Source: Amphimedon queenslandica (lineage: Eukaryota; Porifera; Demospongiae; Haplosclerida; Niphatidae). Taken from it: a stretch of 36,060 bases of DNA. Shown one piece after another: positions 28,560 through 36,060 of the stretch (positions are counted from its first letter, which is position 1; every line of letters starts with the position of its first letter). Position numbers and translations under genes: made by a program. The stretch is from positions 1-36,060 of the forward strand of contig NW_003546936.1 of NCBI RefSeq assembly GCF_000090795.2, written 5' to 3'. The notes below the pieces were generated by a model, which did no database searches, was not told where the DNA came from, and saw nothing but the letters and a program-made list of their open reading frames with translations.

Positions 28560-30080
28560 ATGGAGAACAAACAGGCCGACATAAAGACAAACCTGTATTA
28601 AGGATTCTGGAGTAAATTTGACCAAATACTTCTCAGGAGAAGCTCAAAGACAGCTGTTCTTTCTTATAGCAAGCACTTTTTAGCTATTGATAGAGCTACA
28701 GCAGGTAAGGGAAGCTTTTTCGTCATGTATCCATTGACTTCCATAACAAACTTGCCAACTGAAATGGCAGCCAATTATGATGTGTGGACAGATACAGTAT
28801 ATAAAATTAATGAAATTCATATCCTTTCCAATTCTCAGACATAAAGACGACTAACCGAGGTTTTTACCAATTGTTGTTGAGTCACTGCTTGGTCATGATA
28901 TCACAATGATAGCCTGTGAAGGATCACACGCAATAGCACTTAACAGTAAGGAAACAGCATTACAGAATGCAGCGTACATGTGTACATGTACATGTATTGG
29001 GAATTTTTACTATTAATGTGTTCCTTTTTAGGTAAGGGTCAAGTTTTTTCGTGGGGCACAAGTCCTCAAGCTTGTCTTGGTCATGGTAACTTTAGAGACA
29101 GGTACTCTCCATTAATGATTGATAGACCACTGAGAGATGTTAATGTGGTTCATGTGGCCTGCTATGAGAATCATTGAGCAGTTATATCAGGTAAAGGGAA
29201 GGAGAGAGTATACAGTTACCTAATGCATACTGTATGTGTTATTATCTTTGTTTATTAATGTTAATCTACTACCATTGCTATTTCACTTTGTTAATGCCTT
29301 ATATGGTACTAGGATAGTCCAGGTTGCTTGTGGCAGGTCATATACTAGTTATTGATGAAGAAGGAAGAGTCTATTCTTTTGGTATTAATAAATTTGAAGA
29401 GTTAAGGCCGAGGACACGATGAAGCTATAACCAAGCCCACAATGGTGGCCAACCTGGTCTAGCTCCATTTGTAAAGTATCCTGTGGCCGATATCATTCTG
29501 CTTCTATGGATGGTATGGGTGGGTGAGTGGGTGTGGTTTATTGTTTAAATTCTGTAGAGGATGCCGTATTGTTTATGTGGGGCTGGGGAGCAAGAAGCCA
29601 GCTGGGACAAGATGAACAAAAGTCACTGTTGAGTCCTACTCCTGTTAATGGATTTAAGTCAGTCAAGAATTCCTTCTCCCTCATAATAATTATGTCCTTT
29701 TACTCTCTTTTTTCTCTTTCTCTCTTTAGTGAGCAACCTCTGGAGGATGTGAGTTGTAGTTATGGTCACACTGCAGCTATTACTGGTAAGTACATGTACA
29801 TGTACTATTTAGTGCCAAATTTATTTGTCATCTTATTCATTACAGCCAACGATGTTGCTTACTGTTGGGATGACAATGCTAGAGGTCAGTGAGGAGTACC
29901 CTCTAGTGTTTATAGTGAACTCTCCAGTCCTCGTGGTATTGTTCTTCCCTCTGGGATAAGACCCACTCAGATCAACTGTGGAGCTAATTTCACTGTACTC
30001 ATTACTTCAATAGGACAGCTCTTCATGTGAGGCTATATCATGAGTGGACAGTTGGAGGATGGAGAGGCCAAGAAAACCTT
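28560..30080 (+). pseudogene. RCC1-repeat protein, decayed
   Basis: A seven-exon relic of an RCC1-type beta-propeller gene. Exons: 28560-28704 (MENKQADIKTNLY, stop, then SKHFLAIDRATA), about 28860-28945 (VVESLLGHDITMIACEGSHA), 29032-29190 (GQVFSWGTSPQACLGHGNF), 29313-29512, 29558-29657 (DAVLFMWGWGARSQLGQDEQ), 29730-29785 (LEDVSCSYGHTAAIT) and 29846-30080. G-x-V-x-x-W-G and V-x-C-G-x-x-H patterns identify the family, whose members act as guanine-nucleotide exchange factors or propeller scaffolds. Lesions: TAA at 28599-28601, TGA at 29175-29177, 29890-29892 and 30028-30030, and at least two frame changes in exon 4. Splice sites are mostly intact. The exact orthologue (HERC, NEK9, RCC1-BTB and so on) cannot be told. 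Confidence 0.8.
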
Positions 30081-30407
30081 GTAAGAGTCTGTTAGAATGT
30101 ACTGTCTAGTGTCTATGCATATAAATTTCTTTGAAATAGTAATTACAAATGTCCTAATTTGAAGGGTCTAAGTATAAAGATTAGGACCCTCCTCAACCTT
30201 TAAATGCATCCCACAATCTCCTTTATAATTTAATTTACATGCTAACTCAAGTCTCTGTTCCTGTTTTAATAAGATTTATTTTATAGTTTCTTATATACCG
30301 TATTTACTCTAATAAACGCCCTGCTCAAATAAACGCCCATGACAAATATTTTCTAACTATAGATACGCATATTTCAGCCAGTATATGTGCCCTAGGATTT
30401 AGATTGT

Positions 30408-30652
30408 CCCAGATAGTCTAAAGGCGGATTTACAATATGACATTAGGCCAGCGTACCGTCAATTTTTAATCAAAAGCGTAGGCGATTTGACCTTTTGACG
30501 CATGCTTTCCGCTGGAATAGAACCAGATTCTATTCCAGCGTGAACATAATGTCAGGACTAGCGTAATATTGTAAAGCCGCCTTAACTGTTGGAGTACAAG
30601 TTGGAACGCCAGAAGGTCATGGGTTCAAATCCACTATGGCCTTTTTTGCTTT
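30408..30652 (+). ncRNA. tRNA-like (SINE-head) sequence, interrupted
   Basis: Removing the inner MITE joins 'ccagatagtctaactgttgg' to 'agtacaagttggaacgccag', and 30614-30631 reads ggtcatgggttcaaatcc. GGGTTCAAATCC matches the pol III B box and TAGTCTAACTGTTGG resembles an A box; a run of T residues follows at about 30643. Acceptor-stem pairing is poor, so this looks like a tRNA-derived SINE head rather than a working tRNA. Confidence 0.5.
30422..30582. mobile_element. Nested MITE with AGGCGG termini
   Basis: 161 bp bounded by AGGCGGATTTACAATATGAC and its near-exact inverse (ATATTGTAAAGCCGCCT). TAA is duplicated on both sides (30419-30421 and 30583-30585), as in Harbinger/PIF-type 3-bp TWA targets. 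It splits the tRNA-like A-box region, so it inserted after that sequence was formed. Confidence 0.85.
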
Positions 30653-30719
30653 TTTTACTTAAATTTTTCTCTGTTAAGAAATAAACGCCCAGGCGTTTAA
30701 TTGAGCAAATACGGTACAT

Positions 30720-31975
30720 GCTACCACTTACAGAGTATCTTGGAATTCTATAATATACCATTATGTGTTATATTATACTTGTACGTTGTGTATATATTTA
30801 AAATTTAGCGTCAATATTTGGCGAATTGACTCTAAAAGAGGTTTAGTGGTTAAAAATTTGCAAGTGGATATTAATTTGCCTAATTCACCCAAATTTACTC
30901 CACCACATAATTCTTTTTTTTGTGGGCACATTTTACATGTGTACTACTAGGCATAGTGTGTGTGTTCATGTGTGTCTACAATGGTTTGCTTTAATACAGT
31001 ACAGGCTGTTTGAATAACTAGTATATAGTACAGTTAGATACTCATTTATACTTGATGTTATACATGTACAAAATATTGTTGGGTAATGAAAATCATGAAT
31101 TTTGCTTGTGAGTTATTTATGACTCAGCAAATGCTCACTGCTCATTGTGTTCTTACTAGTCTGGTAGTTATGTAGATTATGGCTAAATCAAAGCAACAAT
31201 AGAGTTCCATTGGAGCCATCCACCATTAACTACACCTATTAATGTGTGCACTTGTATCCACTAGAAATTTTTAAGTCATAAGCTTATCACAAAATTTTAT
31301 GAAGCTTTTACTGTACAATTGTACATATGTACCTATATGTTTGACGAGTTTGGATGTGCTGTTAATTTTATTATTTGTGATGTATGTAATCTGAAAAGTG
31401 TATCATGTCAAATACTGACACATGTGCAGTATCATAATATTCTGTTAGACTATCCATTTAGTTTTTACGTATCATAATTATAAACATGATTGTTTTTCTC
31501 CTTTAATTTTCATTACTTTTAGCATTAAATCACTCAATATTAATCATAATTTGCTCTACCCAAACTTTTAAATGATAAATTCCTTCTCTGACAAATTTTG
31601 TGTATTTTAATGATAGACAGAACTAGAGAAAAATGGGCAATAATAAGTTACCATGACAAATATACCAGCAGCTTGTGTTAAAATCAAAGAGGTACATATC
31701 CCTATTAATTATTGTCTTTACTATAGAGAAATGCGTACATAATCTACAGATTGTCTCTTCCTTCTTTATACGATGTATTCAACACATCAGTTATACTTAA
31801 TCTACATTATTATCTCTCTATATGTATATGTGCAGGCATTAAGCATGGGCTTCAGGCAGATCATGAGACATCATTATACTGACTGTATTTATAAATGAAT
31901 ATTCATCTCCTCTATTTTCTCCTTTTCTCATCTGTATTGCTCTTTATCTCTTATTTATTGTCATTGAGTGCATTT
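30720..31975. other. No gene seen
   Basis: AT-rich spacer. A 61-codon frame at about 30765-30950 contains phrases like those of the CCGTATAG MITE family and is not considered a gene. Confidence 0.4.
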
Positions 31976-31978
31976 GTA

Positions 31979-32175
31979 TACTGTATAAGAAGTGATTTTA
32001 AGGGAATTATACTTTGCGAAATCTGCTAAAATTTTAATTTGCAGATTTTATTTTCGCGAATTCTACCATGTGTGCTATGAGTACCATATTAAATTGATTT
32101 TTGCAGTTTTATTTTCGCGAATCAGGAAGGAATCCACAAAATTTGCAGCCCTCCAAAAAACCCACTTATATGGTA
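31979..32175. mobile_element. MITE related to the CCGTATAG family
   Basis: About 197 bp with inverted ends TACTGTATAAGAAGTG and CCACTTATATGGTA and 'gattttattttcgcgaatt' words repeated inside, similar in design to 13342-13542 but distinct in sequence. Confidence 0.65.
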
Positions 32176-32208
32176 CATAGTATGTGGGATGATTCTACAG
32201 TGTCTCTA

Positions 32209-32242
32209 TAGTAATAGTAATAGTAATAGTAATAGTAATAGA
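32209..32242. repeat. (AGTAAT)n microsatellite
   Basis: About five hexamer copies ahead of the hAT transposase, followed at 32468-32490 by a TAG trinucleotide run. Confidence 0.8.
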
Positions 32243-32492
32243 GTAGTTTTTGTCAACAGGAAGTAATAGTAGTAGCTAGTAATGACCTCATATTTTTTGC
32301 TGTTTCAAATGCACTGTTAGACTATGCAAATGAGCAAGAAAAGAAGCTAGCTAAACTTTTTTGCAAATTAAGTCGATTACTGCACGAAGCTTTTTGTCCT
32401 GTTGTTGCAAATTACATTAAAAAATCTAAAATAAAAACTTAGGAAGCCTGTCAATAGTTTGTGTAGACTATTAGTAGTAGTAGTAGTATTAG

Positions 32493-32500
32493 TATAAATA
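32493..32500 (+). promoter_or_regulatory. TATA box of the hAT transposase
   Basis: TATAAATA lies 39 bp before the first in-frame ATG (32539) and 54 bp before the second (32554). The short distance favours the second ATG, if transcription starts about 30 bp after the box. Confidence 0.4.
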
Positions 32501-32538
32501 TAGGCTTTCTAAGAATTCCTATAGCAGCTGGAGCATTT

Positions 32539-34423
32539 GTGACAGTGAGTGTGATGGCTACTGAGTCAAAAATACTTTGTCATTTTGAGACTCCTACTCT
32601 ATTCCAAGGCAAGAACTACAAGGCAAAATGTAAACATTGTGGGTCTATGATCTCAGCATCAACAAAGACTTGTTCCAATTTCACAACACACCTTAAAGTA
32701 AGCCTACCTGCTGTACACTAGATCTAATTTCAAACATTACTTTCTTCATCAGAGGAAGCATCCTAATGCTTTTTTAATGCCTCAAGCCCCAGCAGTCCCA
32801 GCACAAGGACCCAAAGCCGATGCACAAGGTGGAAAGTACAGAGAAGGAGATCCACGTCAAAAGAAGATTACTGATTTGCTGATTTATCTTATAGCAAAGG
32901 ACATGCTTTCCCCATCACTAGTTGAAAGTGATGCTTTTATACAGTTTGTCAGTACCTTAGACCAGCAATACCAGCTTCCTTCACAGAAGCATTTGATGAC
33001 TACACTACTCACAGAGAAGTGTACAGTGATTGATGATCGTCTAAAGCAGCTCCTTGGAAAGATGGATAGGGTTTGTATCACTTTGGATCTTTGTTCTAAT
33101 TTACAAATGAAGGGATATCTGGCCATAACCTGTCACTTCATCCAAGACTGGTCCATCCAATCAGTGCTTCTTGGGTGCATGTCTTTTTTTGGTTGTCACA
33201 CAGCAGACAACATTGCTAGAAGATGCCATGAAACTCTAGATCACTACTCCTTAGCCGAAAAAATTTCTAACATCATTACTGACAATGCTTCTACTGTGTT
33301 AAATGTGTTTAGACTGCCAGGTTTTGATGATTGTTCTTCACCAGCACTTTTAGGGGAATTTAATGATGTAGAGGCTGATGAGAATGAGATTGAAGCAGTT
33401 AACTTAAGTGAGTGTATGGCTCTTCTCCCACAACATGATTCCTGTTTTGCCCATACTATCCAACTGGTAGTTAAAGATGGCATTAAAAATGCCAGAGCAA
33501 TTAACGAAGTCCTCACCAAAGCAGCAAACATTGTTTCATGTACCCAAAAATCGATTAACACTAGTGACATGTTGGAAGGTGAGGGGCAAGCACAGGCCAA
33601 TATTGCTAAAGGGTGGAACAGTGACATAAAAGTCATTCGTTCACTTCTGTCTGTACCAGTTGAAAATCTGCAGCTTCTAGATTGTCAGCAGCTTAGCTCA
33701 TATGAACGTGTAATGCTAAATGATCTTATTGAGATACTGATCCCATTTGAGGAAGCTACAGATGCTCTGCAAGAGCAAGACATTGTCACTGGGAGTTTTG
33801 TTATACCTTGTATTCGTGGATTACAAGCTGCTCTAGACTCTCTCAAACTGAAGCACAAGTCAGCAATTGTTACTGATCTATTGGCTTCTCTCAATTATAG
33901 AATGAGTTGCTATGAGAGTCGAGATCACTTTATTTGTGCTGCCATTCTTGATCCACGTTTTAAATTGGTATGGTGCAGCAGTAATGAAGAAAAAATGAAT
34001 ATGAAGTCCAAGTTCATTGAAATAATGTCAAATGAATTTGACAATGAGGAATTGAGCAGCACATCATCAGCAGCTGGTGACTCAGTACAGCAACCACAGC
34101 CAAAGAGAAGAAAGCTTTTCAGTTACTTACCTAGTACAAAGACATCATCACGTATAAATATTGAAGTCGACTTATATTTGTCAGAGCCAGCACTGCCTGA
34201 AGAGGCTAAGCCTCTTGACTTTTGGAAGCTGAATGAATCCAAATTTCCTAAACTATCGAGGATGGCAAAGTACTATTTATCAATACCAGCTTCATCAGCC
34301 CCAGTAGAAAGACTTTTTAGTATAATTGCCGGAAAAATTTTTAGGCAAGATAGGTGCTCAATGACTGATGCAGTGTTTCAAAAACTTATTGCAATAAAAT
34401 ACAATGGGCACATTATAAATTAG
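32539..34423 (+). CDS. hAT-family transposase with BED zinc finger, intact
   Basis: Cut-and-paste DNA transposase of the hAT superfamily. Two exons (32539-32697 and 32753-34423) with a 55-bp GTAAGC...CAG intron give 609 residues without lesions; Met6 (MATESKILCHF) is an alternative start. The BED finger spans the intron: C31 and C34 (CKHC) pair with H51 and H56 (HLK|RKH), so splicing is needed to complete it. The RNase-H-like core has ITLDLCSN (D165) and ITDNAST (D230), followed by CFAHTIQL and KGWNSD. The C-terminal dimerisation region reads KPLDFWKLNESKFPKL, YYLSIPASSAPVERLFS. AATAAA follows at 34469. A truncated copy of its last residues is at 7906-8052. Terminal inverted repeats and the 8-bp target duplication were not found by eye, so the element's edges and mobility are unknown; a domesticated gene is possible. 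Confidence 0.9.
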
Positions 34424-36060
34424 CATTATTCTTTTCTTTTGCTATGATGTATTGTAATAGTTATTTTAATAAAGCCTATAGTAAATAGGAAAATTTATAG
34501 TAATGGTTGCATTAAGCACAGCTCTGATTGAATGAAAATATTAATAATGCTGTTGATGTGTAAACTTATAGCTTGATAGCTTACTAAATGTGTCTGTTTA
34601 TTTCTTAGCAACTTTCAACTTCCATATTGATCAAATTAAGCTCTTTGGCAATATAATTTACTGTACTTATATCAATCTTTGTATATGTTTTGATCCTTTA
34701 TTCAGAAAATGGCTACAGTCATTAGATGATTACTATTTACTATTTTATTGTCATTCATTTTTATATGATTAAAAAAGAGCACTGTGAAGCTACTCTACTG
34801 ACATTTGAATTTATTAATGTTATTCAATCACTGCATATAGTAATTAACTCAGGTGCATCATTTCACACATCAATTGCTCTCCTTTCTGAAGGTTTTATAT
34901 GGTACATGTACTCAGTGCAGGCTATGAAATATAATTGTAACATGTTATGGGGGTGTCCTTATTGCCATAGCAACTTTTGATGTGCTGTGGTAGTTATCTG
35001 CCCATAAGATTTATGCATGTTTTATAGTACTGTTACTTATTTTGGCAATTAAGTGATTTGACAAATTAATAAAGCATGGGTATGGACGAGACACACTGTA
35101 GTACATGTAATGATAGTATAAGTAAGATATTGACCTGTGTGGTTGACACTGTGCTTAATGATTGAACTATCATTGATTTATGTAAATGGATTTTACTTGT
35201 AATTTTAGATTCTGATACAATAATAAAACAAAATTGATTTGATTATAATCCTAGCTAATTATAATAATGTAATCATAATGTTCCAATTTTTAATTAGCTA
35301 CATGTATGTTATTTTTCAATGTCAACTTCTATCATTCCACAATATATTTCATCACTATTCTCATTGTAAGCAATGGCTTTAAAGTGAAACTTGCCCTTTA
35401 AAGAGAATGTTTAATGATTTTAATTATATAAAGTATTTTGTTTGCTTACAGGCCAGTCAAGTGATGGGATTGTATCTTCAAATTTTCCATGATATATTCC
35501 AAGTTTCAATGGACAGTATTCATTAGTCAATGAGACAATCATGTCACAAAGATTATACTTAGCATCCACAAAAGTAAGATTTAAGTAATTTTTGAATTGA
35601 TGTGTTATAATTATATGTAATATACCCCATTGCAACTTCTTTTCTGAAAGACAAAAATAACATTACTTTTATATACATGTATCTTGATTACTGAAATTTA
35701 TGTCTCCTTGGATATTATAGCTTTGTCCTGGTTTAATTGTTTTTCCAGTTATATTTGATGATACATTGCTTATTGTAGCAAAATCTCGAGAAGTAGCTTA
35801 TATGTGTGCATGTGTGTGTGAGTAGATAATAAATTAATAGTGTATTAATGAACTTACAACAATCTGTATATAATCCTTTGTTATCACTAGCTTCTTGTTG
35901 TTGATAGTACATGTATATGTAATTCAAACAGGCATATATTATTATCCATTAGTATAGTAGTCAGTATCTTACCATTGTAGTAATTGTTAGTAGATCCAGT
36001 TAATGTAGATACTAGTACAACTGATAGGATCATCAATAAAGCATTCATTTTCTTCTTTCT
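34277..36060. repeat. Segmental duplication, copy B (3' part)
   Basis: Same-orientation partner of 7906-9720, running to the edge of the window. Sampled coding and spacer segments agree at roughly 90-95% by eye. Confidence 0.9.
35309..36048 (-). CDS. ML-domain (NPC2/MD-2-like) secreted lipid-binding protein, intact
   Basis: Five exons on the minus strand, 35973-36048, 35858-35893, 35692-35784, 35450-35643 and 35309-35395, join in consistent phase (1,1,1,0) to 161 residues, close to the usual ML-domain size. Residues 1-19 are a signal peptide (MNALLMILSVVLVSTLTGS). GKTIKPGQSYNIQG, NLCDM, EYCPLKLG and the final GKFHFKAIAYNENSDE / YCGMIEVDI segments follow the ML pattern of a beta-sandwich with paired Cys (C37, C101, C112, C152) and a lipid cavity. 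N48-I-T and N90-L-T are possible glycosylation sites. Known relatives carry sterols, phospholipids or bacterial lipids in lysosomes or outside the cell; the ligand here cannot be told. It lies convergent to the hAT gene, 886 bp away. A broken sister copy is at 8944-9682. Confidence 0.85.

Larger units (their letters stand above)
30296..30716. mobile_element. MITE with TACCGTATTT termini, carrying a tRNA-like sequence
   Basis: 421 bp whose ends are inverted copies: TACCGTATTTACTCTAATAA and TTGAGCAAATACGGTA, each next to a 'aaacgcc' motif. Flanking TA dinucleotides are compatible with insertion at TA. Inside lies a tRNA-like stretch (30408-30650), itself split by another MITE at 30422-30582. 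Confidence 0.8.

Noticed and set aside
30583..30652. Functional tRNA gene
   Set aside because: A B box is present, but the acceptor stem does not pair well and the A-box region is split by a MITE.
33244..33636. 130-codon minus-strand open frame
   Set aside because: It is a shadow of the hAT transposase coding strand.

Overview
The window looks like nuclear DNA of an early-branching animal, most likely a demosponge (Amphimedon-like). This is inferred from AT-rich, gene-dense sequence, introns of about 48-60 bp, very frequent ACATGTA-type palindromes, a giant ankyrin-Roc-COR-Death gene, kelch-like and fibrinogen-like fragments, and many short terminal-inverted-repeat (MITE) elements. No similarity search was possible, so the species is not certain.

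Layout. 1-2650: mostly non-coding, with two candidate minus-strand exons of an unknown gene (about 465-1272). 2660-3949: a TATA/CRE promoter and a secreted fibrinogen-like gene broken by one stop and one frameshift; a second promoter copy without a gene lies at 5285-5405. 4040-4780: two MITEs. 5566-7040: copy A of a duplicated block with three CACGTG boxes, followed by three MITEs. 7906-9682: a hAT transposase tail and a decayed, minus-strand ML-domain (NPC2/MD-2-like) gene. 9833-12075: a decayed gene resembling WDR60/DYNC2I1, then a kelch-like scrap. 13780-15250: a satellite array of about 160-bp units. 16103-16663: two plus-strand exons with a SOCS-box-like sequence and a hydrophobic tail. 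17624-25462 (minus): the main intact gene, a 2560-residue ankyrin-Roc-COR-Death protein. 27691-28438: copy B of the duplicated block. 28560-30080: an RCC1-repeat pseudogene. 30296-30716: a MITE holding a tRNA-like sequence that is itself split by a second MITE. 32539-34423: an intact BED-finger hAT transposase. 35309-36048 (minus): an intact five-exon ML-domain gene, the sister of the broken copy near 9 kb.

How it fits together. Three genes look intact: the Roc/Death gene, the hAT transposase and ML copy B. The large protein combines an ankyrin platform, a Roc-COR GTPase switch and a C-terminal Death domain; this is the DAPK1 order without the kinase, suggesting a signalling or innate-immune-type scaffold. 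The ML gene encodes a small secreted lipid-binding protein. The rest records turnover: a direct segmental duplication about 22-26 kb apart, at least three decayed genes, and MITE insertions (with one likely excision) that can be ordered relative to the duplication.
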